DNA from: Actinomycetales bacterium
GTDB taxonomy: Bacteria; Actinomycetota; Actinomycetes; Actinomycetales; Dermatophilaceae
DNA length: 64,000 nt
Assembly: GCA_002748155.1 (NCBI GenBank)
Contig: PDRO01000011.1
Span: forward strand, 1 to 64,000
Direction of reading: 5' to 3'
Each line of letters opens with the position of its first letter. The first letter of the stretch is position 1. Below are positions 27,550 through 36,211 of the stretch, piece after piece. The position numbers were made by a program, and so were the translations under genes. A model generated the notes under the pieces. The model saw nothing but the letters and a program-made list of their open reading frames with translations. It had not been told where the DNA came from and did no database searches.

Positions 27550-28122
27550 ATGTCCGGAGCAGACCGTCGGATCGATCAACCACCTCGGGTTGATCGCATC
27601 GGGTTTCTTGCCCTGGTCGCCGCAGTCCTCGCGACCGGCGCCATGGTGGGCATGCAGGTGCTCAACGAGCGCCTGAAGGGTGCGAGTGCCCCGCACGGGA
27701 TCGTGTCGTTCCAGCTGGCCGGCAGCCAGGAGTCGGCCGCAGCCATTCTGGCTCAATGGCGCGCCACTGATGCGATCGATGCCGCCAAGACCATGATGCT
27801 CCTCGATCTCGCCTACCCCATCGTGTATGCCGCGGCCTTGGCGTTGGGGCTGCGCTGGGCCGCACTGCGCGCCGGACGGCCTCGTTGGGTCCGGCACGGG
27901 CTGATCGTTGCGGTTGGCGCCGCAGTCGCCGACTACATCGAGAATGCCGGGCAGATCTGGCAGCTGTGGACGGATACCGCGTCCGCGCCGGCGGCTGGAC
28001 TCACTTTGGTAGCCGCCATTGTGAAGTTCGCACTGCTCGTCCTGGGTGTGCTCGCTCTTGTCGTGCTCATCGCCAGGCCCGGCCGTTCGGCTCGGGTCGG
28101 CACGCAAGAAGCACGTGGATAG
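27550..28122 (+). CDS. Four-TM membrane protein, unknown function
   Basis: This protein of about 190 residues has four hydrophobic helices: IGFLALVAAVLATGAMVGMQVL, MMLLDLAYPIVYAAALALGL, GLIVAVGAAVADYIENAGQIW and LVAAIVKFALLVLGVLALVVL. A loop of about 40 residues between TM1 and TM2 contains SQESAAAILAQW. The charged residues within TM3 (ADYIEN) look functionally conserved. The ATG at 27550 has AGGA eight nt upstream; the ORF-track GTG is seven codons earlier. I do not recognise the family. Confidence 0.55.
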   Translation: MSGADRRIDQPPRVDRIGFLALVAAVLATGAMVGMQVLNERLKGASAPHGIVSFQLAGSQESAAAILAQWRATDAIDAAKTMMLLDLAYPIVYAAALALGLRWAALRAGRPRWVRHGLIVAVGAAVADYIENAGQIWQLWTDTASAPAAGLTLVAAIVKFALLVLGVLALVVLIARPGRSARVGTQEARG

Positions 28123-28242
28123 CACGCGACCGCTACCCGAACGGCCCGACTGGTTTTCTTGCCTTTCAGGCCACGGTCGGGGTCACCGAAGTGATCGAGA
28201 CCGATACTCGAGAAAGCGCGCAGTGCGTCCTCCAGGCTCTCC

Positions 28243-28839
28243 CTATTGGCTCAACAGCGTTGTTGAAGGCGTCGAATGGTTGACGAGGTAGCGTGTGCTC
28301 GTCATCCCTGAGTCGCTATACGACGTGCCCACGTGAGTGAGCAGGATGTCCTCAGGGATGGCCCCGAACAGAGGAATGCCCGCACCAATGAGTACGGGTG
28401 CCACTCCGATGGTGATCTCGTCGACGAGGCCCTCTCGGAGAGAAAACTGGATTACTTGCCCGCCGTCGATATAGACACCGGAGGCGCCATCGCTATGAAG
28501 CAGCTCGCAGACTTCATCCAGAGTGCGGACAACGGTGACGTTGTCGGCCTCCTCGTCGGGCAAAGTTGTCGACAAGACGACGACCTGTTGGCCCTTATAC
28601 GGCCATTCACCGAAGGTGAGGACTTTCTCGTAGGTAGCGCGACCCATCACGATGTGGTCCGTAGCGGCCATGAAATCGTCGTAGCCGGGGGGTGCTGCCG
28701 GTCCCTGGTGCCCCCGGACGTGTTGTCGCCCTACGGGCTGGTCAGTCAGCCAGTCGATGTCACCATCGAGCCGTGCAATCTTCCCATCGAGGCTGACGCC
28801 GATAAACACGCGGCCTTTCCATGTGCGGTGGGTAATCAC
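28243..28839 (-). CDS. Dihydrofolate reductase/RibD-C family protein
   Basis: This 198-residue protein has the RibD C-terminal/DHFR-like fold. RVFIGVSLDGKIARLDGDIDWL is the typical N-terminal strand-loop. DHIVMGRATYEKVL and VYIDGGQVIQFSLREGLVDEITIGVAPVLIGAGIPLFG are the cofactor-site and C-terminal motifs of the YyaP/YwjB-type subgroup. The GTG at 28839 has GGAG upstream; the ORF-track start is 11 codons further out. Codon use is less GC-biased than neighbouring core genes. The substrate is unknown, and it is probably an NADPH-dependent reductase. Confidence 0.75.
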   Translation of the reverse strand: MITHRTWKGRVFIGVSLDGKIARLDGDIDWLTDQPVGRQHVRGHQGPAAPPGYDDFMAATDHIVMGRATYEKVLTFGEWPYKGQQVVVLSTTLPDEEADNVTVVRTLDEVCELLHSDGASGVYIDGGQVIQFSLREGLVDEITIGVAPVLIGAGIPLFGAIPEDILLTHVGTSYSDSGMTSTRYLVNHSTPSTTLLSQ

Positions 28840-29050
28840 TATATGGTTCTCCGATCTGCAATAAGACTGCACTGTGGGCTGTCCCGTGTTTTCAGGGCAC
28901 CGTGTTCTTGAGTCTTCGGCGGTGTGTCGGGTTTCGCAGTGTTCGTCGAGGACCTCTTACCGGATCTGCCTAGGCCGTGCGCACAGTGCATGAGCCGCTC
29001 CCCGCACAGACAGGCCCATATCTCGGCGGCGGGCACGCGGCTGCTGCGCG

Positions 29051-29090
29051 AACGGCCCCCGACTGGCGTTTCCGCTGGTCAGGGGCCGTT
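29051..29090 (-). terminator. Hairpin ending the tRNA Gly-Cys-Val operon
   Basis: AACGGCCCC and GGGGCCGTT form a 9-bp perfect stem, extended by GAC/GTC after one mismatch. It begins about 10 nt past the 3' end of tRNA-Val. Confidence 0.7.
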
Positions 29091-29099
29091 GCTGGCTGG

Positions 29100-29171
29100 T
29101 GGGCGATACTGGGTTTGAACCAGTGACCTCTTCCGTGTCAAGGAAGCGCGCTACCGCTGCGCCAATCGCCC
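29100..29171 (-). tRNA. tRNA-Val (anticodon GAC)
   Basis: Acceptor GGGCGAT/ATCGCCC, D-arm GCGC/GCGC, and anticodon stem CTTCC/GGAAG with loop TTGACAC (GAC). The T-arm is ACTGG-TTCAAAC-CCAGT. It is the last of three tRNAs transcribed in the order Gly-Cys-Val. Confidence 0.96.
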
Positions 29172-29202
29172 TCAGGTGCTGCTCCGCCTATGCGGGAGCC
29201 AG

Positions 29203-29273
29203 AGGTGGAGACGGGATTTGAACCCGTGTACGCGGCTTTGCAGGCCGCTGCCTCGCCTCTCGGCCACTCCACC
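29203..29273 (-). tRNA. tRNA-Cys (anticodon GCA)
   Basis: Acceptor GGTGGAG/CTCCACC, anticodon loop CTGCAAA (GCA), and T-arm ACGGG-TTCAAAT-CCCGT. It is the middle gene of the Gly-Cys-Val operon. Confidence 0.96.
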
Positions 29274-29293
29274 GTGAAGGCGGTCAACCTCCG

Positions 29294-29366
29294 AGCGGAC
29301 GACGAGTCTCGAACTCGCGACCTCAACCTTGGCAAGGTTGCGCTCTACCAACTGAGCTACGTCCGC
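29294..29366 (-). tRNA. tRNA-Gly (anticodon GCC)
   Basis: Acceptor GCGGACG/CGTCCGC, and anticodon stem CAACC/GGTTG with loop TTGCCAA (GCC). The T-arm is GCGAG-TTCGAGA-CTCGT. It is the first gene of the Gly-Cys-Val operon. Confidence 0.96.
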
Positions 29367-29375
29367 GGGTCACTC

Positions 29376-29394
29376 GTGGGGGCGATGGCCCCAC
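29376..29394 (-). terminator. Small hairpin between ppk2 and the tRNA operon
   Basis: GTGGGG and CCCCAC pair around a 7-nt loop, about 60 nt past the ppk2 stop and just before tRNA-Gly. It may terminate ppk2 or shape the tRNA leader. Confidence 0.4.
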
Positions 29395-29453
29395 CAGTGC
29401 ATCGTAGACCTTATCCGAATCGTCTGGGGGTGTCCAAACGACCTGCCCGTCCG

Positions 29454-30593
29454 CTAGCTCGAGGCGAGACGGGCCATCTCGGCGTCGACGTCGTAGTCGG
29501 GCAGCGGCCAGTCCGGGCTCATCTGCCGCAGCTTCTCCAGGATGAGCTGCTGCGCGGCATACCGGGCGTACCACTTGTGGTTCGCCGGAATGATGTGCCA
29601 GGGCGCGACATCCGTGGAGGTGCGGTCCAGCATGATCTGGAAGGCCTCCTGGTAGGCGTCCCAGTGAGCCCGGTTGTCGGTGTCACCCGGGTTGAACTTG
29701 TAGTGCTTGTCCGGCCGGCGCAGCCGCTCCATCAACCGATCCCGCTGCTCGTCCTTGGAGATGCAGAGGAAGAGCTTGACGATCTGGGTGCCGCCGTCGA
29801 CGAGGCCGCGTTCGAAGTCGTTGATCGTCGGGTAGCGCTGCTCGATGACCATCTGCGGAGCCAGGTCGAGCACCCGGACGACGAGGACGTCCTCGTAGTG
29901 CGACCGGTCGAACACCCCGATCTGACCAGGCGCCGGCAACGCCTTACGGATCCGCCATAGGAACGAGTGACGTTTCTCCTCGGGCGTCGGGGCTTTGAAA
30001 GACGTGGCCTTGATCCCGGCAGGATCAGCGTGCCGCATGACGTGCCGGACGATCCCGCCCTTGCCGGCGCTGTCCAAACCCTGTAAGACGACAAGCAGGC
30101 TGCGCTGCCCACCGGCCTTCGACTCGGCCCACAGCCGCTCCTGCCATTCACCGATCTCGTCGGCGAAGGCAACGAGCGCCTGCTCGGCGGTCTCCTTGTC
30201 TCCGTCGAAGCCCGGGGTGCTGCTCGGGTCGAAATCGGCCAGCACGAAACCCGCGTCGACCCGCAACAGCTCGCTGATCGGACGTTCGGGATGCAAGTGT
30301 TCCTTGACCGGCTCCGCGTCGACCGGCAGGTCGTAGGCGCGTGGCGCGGCCGTCGGTGGGCGCTCCCCGGTGTCGATAGGTGCGGGCTCGACCTCTGGCA
30401 GTGTCGCTGCGGAGTCAGCTCGGACCGGGACCTTCTCGAGCGTGCCGGAGAGCTTGGGACTCTTGCCCTTCTTCTTGCTCTTCTTGGCCTTGGCGCCCTT
30501 CTTGTCCTTCTTACCCTTCTTGCCGTTCGAGCCCTTCTTGACCTTGCCGGACTTCTTCGAGTCCTTGCCCTTGGTCTTCTTCTTGTTCGCCAT
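29454..30593 (-). CDS. ppk2: Polyphosphate kinase 2 (PPK2) with lysine-rich N-terminus
   Basis: This 379-residue PPK2-family nucleotide kinase uses polyphosphate and nucleotides. Walker A is VVLQGLDSAGKGGIVRHV, Walker B is GVFDRSHYEDVLVVRV, and the lid is RRPDKHYKFNPGD. LFLCISKDEQRDRLMERL is also typical. The first ~47 residues are almost entirely Lys, Gly and Ser (for example KKTKGKDSKKSGKVKKG) and lie outside the catalytic fold. This tail could bind polyphosphate or nucleic acid; that is inference. Direction (NTP synthesis versus polyP synthesis) and PPK2 class are not decided here. It is divergent from the RibD-C gene. Confidence 0.9.
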   Translation of the reverse strand: MANKKKTKGKDSKKSGKVKKGSNGKKGKKDKKGAKAKKSKKKGKSPKLSGTLEKVPVRADSAATLPEVEPAPIDTGERPPTAAPRAYDLPVDAEPVKEHLHPERPISELLRVDAGFVLADFDPSSTPGFDGDKETAEQALVAFADEIGEWQERLWAESKAGGQRSLLVVLQGLDSAGKGGIVRHVMRHADPAGIKATSFKAPTPEEKRHSFLWRIRKALPAPGQIGVFDRSHYEDVLVVRVLDLAPQMVIEQRYPTINDFERGLVDGGTQIVKLFLCISKDEQRDRLMERLRRPDKHYKFNPGDTDNRAHWDAYQEAFQIMLDRTSTDVAPWHIIPANHKWYARYAAQQLILEKLRQMSPDWPLPDYDVDAEMARLASS

Positions 30594-30654
30594 AACCGCA
30601 TCTTGCCGTATCCAGCCGACCTACGCACGGGTTGGCGGCGGGATACTGTCGCTC

Positions 30655-31425
30655 ATGCGGGTGCTGCTCGACGGCTCGGCCGGGGTGGCCGGGGTGCCTG
30701 CTGCTGATCCGGGGTTGCCCGAGCTCGCGCAGCTGTATGCCGTGCCACCGGGGCTTTCGGGTGCGGGCCGGTGGTTGCGGGCCAACATGGTTACCACCCT
30801 GGACGGAGCTGCCTTCGGCGCCGACAGTCGCTCCGGGTCGATCAACACTCCGGCTGACCGGGTCGTCTTCGAGCTGATCCGGGCTTTGTCGGATGCCGTG
30901 ATCGTCGGAGCGGGAACCGTTCGCGCCGAAGGCTATTCGCCGCTGCGGGTTGCCCCGGAGTATGCCGCACTGCGCGCGTCCGTTGGCCGCCGGCCGCCGC
31001 TTCCGTTGGTCGTCGTGAGCAACTCCGGCCGGCTACCGGAGGGCCTCGCCCAGCAGAGCTCGACGGCGCCGGTGTTGGCAGTCGTGCCGTCGCGGTGCCG
31101 ACGACTGGCTCAGCTACGCGACGTGCTGGGTCAGGATGCCGTCATCGTCGCGGGCGCCGACGAGGTGGACCTGGTGGTGGCGTTGGCTGCCGTGGCGGAC
31201 CGCGGGTGGCCGCACCTGCTCACCGAAGGCGGGCCACGACTGCTCGGCCGCCTGCTGCAGGCCGGTCTCGTCGACGAGCTGGATCTGACCATCGCACCCA
31301 GCGTCACCGCGGGCGAGGCATCCCGGGTCGTGACCGGGCCTGCCCTTGCTCCGCCGTCAGGCTTTCGGCTGCTCACGCTGCTCGAGCAGGACCACACCGT
31401 CCTGGGCCGGTGGCTGCGCGACTGA
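30655..31425 (+). CDS. Pyrimidine reductase family protein (RibD C-terminal domain)
   Basis: This is a 256-residue, stand-alone RibD-C domain. RWLRANMVTTLDGAAFGADSRSGSIN is the conserved opening. DAVIVGAGTVRAEGYSPL is the NADPH-site motif, and WPHLLTEGGPRLLGRLLQAGLVDELDLTIAPSV closes the fold. Such proteins reduce diaminohydroxyphosphoribosyl-type substrates in riboflavin or deazaflavin-related routes; the exact substrate is unknown. The start at 30655 is the first Met of the conserved region. The ORF-track version runs through the divergent ppk2 gene and is wrong. ligC follows 12 nt later. Confidence 0.85.
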   Translation: MRVLLDGSAGVAGVPAADPGLPELAQLYAVPPGLSGAGRWLRANMVTTLDGAAFGADSRSGSINTPADRVVFELIRALSDAVIVGAGTVRAEGYSPLRVAPEYAALRASVGRRPPLPLVVVSNSGRLPEGLAQQSSTAPVLAVVPSRCRRLAQLRDVLGQDAVIVAGADEVDLVVALAAVADRGWPHLLTEGGPRLLGRLLQAGLVDELDLTIAPSVTAGEASRVVTGPALAPPSGFRLLTLLEQDHTVLGRWLRD

Positions 31426-31437
31426 CAGGATGAGCCG

Positions 31438-32505
31438 ATGCGCCAGCCGATCGACCTGCCGGTCCAACCGATGCTCGCCAAGGCGGTGCCGACCGTACCC
31501 GAAGGTCCGGGCCTGGCCTACGAACCGAAGTGGGACGGCTTCCGATGCATCGTGCTCCGCGACGGCGACGAGGTGGCTTTGACCAGTCGTGGCCGCCGGC
31601 CCCTGACCCGCTACTTCCCAGAGGTGGTCGAGCAGGTCCGGAGCACGTTGCCACCCCGATGCGTCGTCGACACCGAGATCGTCGTGCGATCCGGCCCTCC
31701 GGGCGCCCAGCGCCTTGACTGGGACGCGTTGAGCCAGCGGATCCATCCCGCCCAGTCACGCATCCAGCGGCTGGCCACCGAGACCCCGGCCGAGCTGATC
31801 GCCTTCGACCTGCTCGCCCTCGACGACACAGCGTTGTTGTCCGAGCCGTTCGGCGAGCGACGCGCCCGGCTCGAGACTTGTCTTTCGGCACTGACTCGCG
31901 ACGACGCGATCCACCTGACCCGGATGACCACCGACCCGGAGCTTGCTCGGGACTGGTTCGAGCGCTTCGAGGGCGCCGGCTTGGACGGAGTGATCGCGAA
32001 GGCACTGGACTCGCCCTACCAACCGGGCAAGCGCGGCATGCTCAAGGTCAAACACAAACGCACCGCCGATGTCGTGGTCTTCGGGTATCGGGTCCACAAG
32101 TCCGGTGACGGGGTCGGCTCGCTGCTGCTCGGGCTCTATGGCCGACGGCAGGGCGAGCAGCACCTCGTCCCGGTCGGCGGGATCGCCGCCTTCCCGATGG
32201 CAACCCGGCGACAGCTCGTCGAGGAGCTCGCTCCACTGGTGATCCGGGACGAGCACGGCGACATCCGCAAAGATGCCACGGACCGGTCCCGATTCTCGGC
32301 CAGCAAAGACACCTCCTTCGTCCCGGTCCGCCCGGAGCGGGTGGTCGAGGTGGCCTACGACCAGATGGAGGGGCACCGTTTCCGGCACGCAGTCACCTTC
32401 GAGCGTTGGCGCCCGGATCGTGACCCGCGCAGTTGTCAGCTGGAGCAGGTGCAGCGGGCGGCGGCATACGACTTGGCCGAAGTGCTCGGCCCGTCCACCC
32501 CGTAG
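31438..32505 (+). CDS. ligC: ATP-dependent DNA ligase, LigC type
   Basis: This 355-residue ATP-dependent ligase has the adenylation motif YEPKWDGFRCIV (K-x-D-G). Motif III lies near CVVDTEIVV, motif IV near GLDGVIAKALDSPY, and motif V in MLKVKHKRTADVVVFG. An OB domain follows. There is no polymerase or nuclease domain, as in mycobacterial LigC. The PrimPol gene is convergent and ends 3 nt away, mirroring the LigC/PrimPol-C pairing known in Mycobacterium (Rv3731/Rv3730c), which is linked to short-gap filling in excision repair rather than to Ku-dependent end joining. Confidence 0.9.
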   Translation: MRQPIDLPVQPMLAKAVPTVPEGPGLAYEPKWDGFRCIVLRDGDEVALTSRGRRPLTRYFPEVVEQVRSTLPPRCVVDTEIVVRSGPPGAQRLDWDALSQRIHPAQSRIQRLATETPAELIAFDLLALDDTALLSEPFGERRARLETCLSALTRDDAIHLTRMTTDPELARDWFERFEGAGLDGVIAKALDSPYQPGKRGMLKVKHKRTADVVVFGYRVHKSGDGVGSLLLGLYGRRQGEQHLVPVGGIAAFPMATRRQLVEELAPLVIRDEHGDIRKDATDRSRFSASKDTSFVPVRPERVVEVAYDQMEGHRFRHAVTFERWRPDRDPRSCQLEQVQRAAAYDLAEVLGPSTP

Positions 32506-32508
32506 CCG

Positions 32509-33597
32509 TTACGGGTGCTCGCGTAGGTATCCCCCGCTGTCCGAATCGTATTCGTCGTCTGCGTAACGTTGCCTGGAGGGCTGCACGCGGGGAGGTTCCC
32601 CGGGCATCTTCGGGTAGTCCGGAGGGAAGGCCATCTCGGGCAAACCGGCGGCCACGTCCCGCTCCCACCAGGCCATCGCGGTCCCGAGATCACCCCGGGA
32701 TGGCTCGTATGCCGCCCACGGGTCTGCTTCGGCGGCAACGATTCCCGGCACCGTGTGCACGGTCAGCTCGCCAGGGTTGACATCGCCGAGCACCTCCCAG
32801 GACACCGGCATCGACACCGGCGCTGCGGGCAGCGGCCGGGGGCTGTAGGCCGCGGCGATGGTCCGGTCGCGGCAGGCCTGGTTGTAGTCGACGAAGACCC
32901 GCTCCCCACGCTGCTCCTTCCACCAGGCGGTCGTTACGAGGTCGGGGCGGCGCCGCTCCAGCTCCCGGGCGATCGCGATCACGCCGTGGCGCACGTCGAG
33001 GAACTCACGTTCCGGCGTGATCGGGCAATACACGTGCACCCCGCGGTTTCCCGAGGTCTTGGGGAACCCGGTCAGTCCGGCCTCGGCCAGCACCGCACGC
33101 AGCAGCTGCGCGGCCTCGACCGCGTCGGCGAACCCCCGCCCCGGCTGAGGATCGAGATCGAGGCGCACTTCGTCGGGATGGTCCAGGGCCTGCGGGTCAT
33201 CGGTCGCGGTCACCGGCCACGGGTGCAGGGTGACGGTGTTCATCTGCACCGTCCACGCTGCGGTAGCCACCTCGTCGACGACCAGTTGGCGGTGCCGACG
33301 GCCCGAGGGATAGGTCACCGTCACCGTGCGGGCATAGTCGGGCACGCCTCTGGGCGGGTTCTTGGAGTAGAACTGCTCGCCGTCGATCCCCTGCGGGAAA
33401 CGTTGCAGTGTCACCGGGCGACCACCGATGCGACCCAGCAGCCGCTGGCCCACGTCGCGGACGTAGTGCGCCAGATCGAGCTTGGTCACCGCGGGCCGTC
33501 CCGCCGACGCCGGCCACACCACCCGGTCCGGGCTGGAGATCCGGACCAACTGTGCCGAGCCGTCCCGGGCCGGACACTCCACGTAGGCATCGGCCAT
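32509..33597 (-). CDS. PrimPol-C type DNA repair polymerase (LigD-polymerase-like AEP)
   Basis: This 362-residue archaeo-eukaryotic primase-superfamily polymerase matches the LigD polymerase domain. The substrate-binding and metal residues lie in DEVRLDLDPQPGRGF (D-x-D) and GNRGVHVYCPI. Further family blocks are QRFPQGIDGEQFYSKNPPRGVPDYARTV and ERVFVDYNQACRDRTIAAAYSPRPLPAAPVSMPV. The C-terminus adds about 70 residues. The start at 33597 was chosen because MADAYVECPARDG begins the conserved region; no good ribosome-binding site is visible. It is convergent with ligC. Confidence 0.9.
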   Translation of the reverse strand: MADAYVECPARDGSAQLVRISSPDRVVWPASAGRPAVTKLDLAHYVRDVGQRLLGRIGGRPVTLQRFPQGIDGEQFYSKNPPRGVPDYARTVTVTYPSGRRHRQLVVDEVATAAWTVQMNTVTLHPWPVTATDDPQALDHPDEVRLDLDPQPGRGFADAVEAAQLLRAVLAEAGLTGFPKTSGNRGVHVYCPITPEREFLDVRHGVIAIARELERRRPDLVTTAWWKEQRGERVFVDYNQACRDRTIAAAYSPRPLPAAPVSMPVSWEVLGDVNPGELTVHTVPGIVAAEADPWAAYEPSRGDLGTAMAWWERDVAAGLPEMAFPPDYPKMPGEPPRVQPSRQRYADDEYDSDSGGYLREHP

Positions 33598-33696
33598 GCG
33601 GTCATGATGGCACGCGCCGCAAGCCGGCCCGTTGTGGCGCGAGCCGATTCCTCGGCGATGGCTGATCACCCGACACCTGCGCCGTAGAGTGGCCCG

Positions 33697-34119
33697 ATGA
33701 GTGACACCGGCGGTCAGTATCAGGTGCAACACAGCGACGAACAGTGGCGGGAGTTACTCTCCCCGGCCGAGTACCAGGTGCTTCGGCAGGCCGGCACCGA
33801 ACGGCCGTTCACCGGTGAATACACCGACACGACGACCGTGGGGGTGTACACCTGCCGGGCGTGCGGGGCCGAGTTGTTCCGCAGCGAGACGAAGTTCGAG
33901 TCCCATTGTGGATGGCCGTCCTTCTACGCGCCGCTGGCGCAGGATCGGGTCGAATACCACGATGACCGGTCCATGCCCGGGCGGCCACGCGTGGAGGTGC
34001 GGTGTGCCGGGTGCGGCTCCCACTTGGGCCACGTCTTCGAGGGCGAGGGCTACAGCACACCGACCGACCAGCGCTATTGCATCAACTCGATCTGCCTGAC
34101 CCTGCATCCCGCCGGCTGA
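33697..34119 (+). CDS. msrB: Peptide-methionine (R)-S-oxide reductase MsrB
   Basis: This 140-residue enzyme repairs methionine-R-sulfoxide. Two CxxC pairs (YTCRACGAELF and RCAGCGSHLGHVF) bind zinc. FESHCGWPSFY and the catalytic RYCINSICLTL are intact; the resolving cysteine may be the GWPSF-side Cys. The order msrB convergent with hemQ is also seen in Mycobacterium (Rv2674/Rv2676c region). Confidence 0.95.
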   Translation: MSDTGGQYQVQHSDEQWRELLSPAEYQVLRQAGTERPFTGEYTDTTTVGVYTCRACGAELFRSETKFESHCGWPSFYAPLAQDRVEYHDDRSMPGRPRVEVRCAGCGSHLGHVFEGEGYSTPTDQRYCINSICLTLHPAG

Positions 34120-34145
34120 AAGGCAGCCGCCACCGGGCCGGGCGC

Positions 34146-34895
34146 TCAGCGCAGCCGGGCCACGAGATCGCGAAGCTCGACCCGTGGGCCGGTAAAGAAC
34201 GGCACCTCTTCACGGACATGCCGCCGAGCCCGCGATGCCCGCAACTCGCGCATGAGGTCGACGATCCGGTACAACTCATCGGCCTCGAAAGCCAGCATCC
34301 ACTCGTAGTCGCCCAACGCGAACGACGCCACCGTATTGGCGCGCACGTCCGGGTAGTCGCGGGCCATTTGCCCGTGCTCGCGCAGCAGATCACGCCGCTC
34401 GGTGTCGCCGAGCAGATACCACTCGTAGGACCGGACGAACGGATAAACGCACACGTAACGCCGGGGTTCTTCGTCCGCGAGGAAGGCTGGGATGTGGCTC
34501 TTGTTGAACTCCGCGGGCCGATGCAACGCGGCGGCGGACCAGACCGGCTCGAGGTGCCGACCGAGCCGGGTGCGCAGGACTTGCTGGTATGCCGCTTGCA
34601 GCGGTTCGATGGCGGGGGCGTGCCACCACAGCATGAGATCGGCGTCGCCGCGGAGGCCGGCGACGTCGTAGCAGCCGCGGACCACGAGATCGTCAGCGCG
34701 CAATCGGTCGAGCACCGATTCGACCTCGTCGGTCAGGCCGCTGCGACCTCCTGTGCCGTCCGAGCCGCCACCAGAGCTGTCATCGGCAGAGTCACCGAGA
34801 CGTTCGGCGACCCGGAAGACCGACCACATCGTGTAGCGAATGGTGTCGTTCAGCTCGCGGATCCGGGCGGGTCTGGGTTTTCCGGTCGGTGGCAT
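34146..34895 (-). CDS. hemQ: Coproheme decarboxylase HemQ (chlorite-dismutase family)
   Basis: This 249-residue enzyme performs the last step of the coproporphyrin-dependent haem pathway, turning coproheme into haem b. Family blocks include [50 protein letters not shown], and [17 protein letters not shown] with the expected Tyr. [44 protein letters not shown] closes it. The ATG at 34895 has GAGGA seven nt upstream. Other pathway genes in the window are hemE and hemH. The adjacent protoporphyrinogen/coproporphyrinogen oxidase gene usual in actinobacteria is absent here. Confidence 0.93.
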   Translation of the reverse strand: MPPTGKPRPARIRELNDTIRYTMWSVFRVAERLGDSADDSSGGGSDGTGGRSGLTDEVESVLDRLRADDLVVRGCYDVAGLRGDADLMLWWHAPAIEPLQAAYQQVLRTRLGRHLEPVWSAAALHRPAEFNKSHIPAFLADEEPRRYVCVYPFVRSYEWYLLGDTERRDLLREHGQMARDYPDVRANTVASFALGDYEWMLAFEADELYRIVDLMRELRASRARRHVREEVPFFTGPRVELRDLVARLR

Positions 34896-34927
34896 AACCC
34901 CATCCTCGCAAGCGAGACCAGCCGAGC

Positions 34928-36211
34928 TCAATCACCGGCCGCAGCCGCAGCGAGGATGGGAGCCGCGATCTCGATCTGCCACTCCCGGGCACCGTTCGAG
35001 CGCAACTGCGAGGCGAAACCCGCGACCGACTGGTCCTCGGGTGGAGTCCACAGAAGTCGCCGGACCACATCGGGTGTCACGAGGTTCTCGACCGGAACGT
35101 TGTGCTGCTCACCGAAGTCGGCCAGTGCCTGGCGTGCCGCGGACAAACGAGCAGCCGCCGCCGGGTCGCGGTCGGCCCAGACCCGAGGTGGTGGAGGGCC
35201 GTTGCCCGGCAGGGTCAGCAACGGCAGTGACTCGTCGGGTAGCGCCAACGCCTTCTCGATCGCCTGCAACCACGCCTTGGCGTTGCGAGTGGCGGGCCGC
35301 AGCTCGCGGCGTCCCGCAAGGTCGGCAGCGTCCTTGGGTGGGGAGCTGGCCAGTGCGACGATCACCGCGTCGGGAATCACTCGGCCCGGCGCGATGTCCC
35401 GGCGTTGCGCGATCCGGTCACGGGTATACCAGAGCTCCCGGACCACCGCGACGCCCCGACGGCGCCGGATCTTGTGGATCCCGGACGTGCGCCGCCACGG
35501 ATCGATCCGCACCGGGGGTCCCGCATAGTGCGCAAGCGCTTCGAACTCCTGCTGTGCCCATTCCCATTTGCCTTGTTCGTGCAGGTCGGCCGCCACAGCG
35601 TCACGGAGCTCGACGAGCACCTCAACGTCGAGGGCGGCATACCGTAGCCAGGCCTCCGGCAGGGGCCTGCGAGACCAGTCGACCGCGGAGTGCTCTTTGG
35701 CCAGCGACAGTCCCAGATAGTGCTGGACGGCCGCGCCGAGGCCCACTCGGGGCAGGCCGGCCAGGCGAGCACCCAGTTCCGTGTCGAACAACCGGGTGGG
35801 GCGAAGGCCGACACCGGCCAGGCACGGTAGGTCCTGGGTGGCAGCGTGCAGCACCCATTCGGCCTGGCCGATGCCGTCGTTGATCGGACGCAGGTCTGGG
35901 CAGGCCACCGGATCGAGCAGCACGGTGCCGGCCCCGGCGCGGCGCATCTGCACGAGGTAGGCACGCTGGCCGTACCGGTGCCCCGACGCTCGCTCGGCAT
36001 CGATGGCCACCGGCCCGGTGCCACGGGCGACGACACCTGCAACCGAGATCAGGGTGCGCTCGTCGACGACGACCTCGGGTATGCCGTCCACCGGCGTCGT
36101 CAACGGAGTGACGACGGGTGCTTCCTTCGGCTGCTCCGAATCTCTTTCCGGGTCTCTTCCCCCCTGATTCTCAACCGTGTCGTCGGCTGCCCCCGGGGCG
36201 TGCCGGGTCAC
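34928..36211 (-). CDS. rnd: Ribonuclease D (DEDD 3'-5' exonuclease with HRDC)
   Basis: This 427-residue nuclease belongs to the RNase D family of tRNA/RNA 3' processing enzymes. The DEDDy motifs are [22 protein letters not shown] (D-x-E), [24 protein letters not shown] (D), and [16 protein letters not shown] (Y-x3-D). An HRDC domain follows ([29 protein letters not shown]). The GTG at 36211 overlaps the DUF3000 stop (GTGA), deciding the start. The pair DUF3000-RNase D near hemE is conserved in actinobacteria. Confidence 0.93.
   Translation of the reverse strand: MTRHAPGAADDTVENQGGRDPERDSEQPKEAPVVTPLTTPVDGIPEVVVDERTLISVAGVVARGTGPVAIDAERASGHRYGQRAYLVQMRRAGAGTVLLDPVACPDLRPINDGIGQAEWVLHAATQDLPCLAGVGLRPTRLFDTELGARLAGLPRVGLGAAVQHYLGLSLAKEHSAVDWSRRPLPEAWLRYAALDVEVLVELRDAVAADLHEQGKWEWAQQEFEALAHYAGPPVRIDPWRRTSGIHKIRRRRGVAVVRELWYTRDRIAQRRDIAPGRVIPDAVIVALASSPPKDAADLAGRRELRPATRNAKAWLQAIEKALALPDESLPLLTLPGNGPPPPRVWADRDPAAAARLSAARQALADFGEQHNVPVENLVTPDVVRRLLWTPPEDQSVAGFASQLRSNGAREWQIEIAAPILAAAAAGD

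Noticed and set aside
28839-29036. 65-residue minus-strand ORF upstream of the RibD-C-like gene
   Set aside because: No recognisable domain and no supporting context; treated as intergenic.
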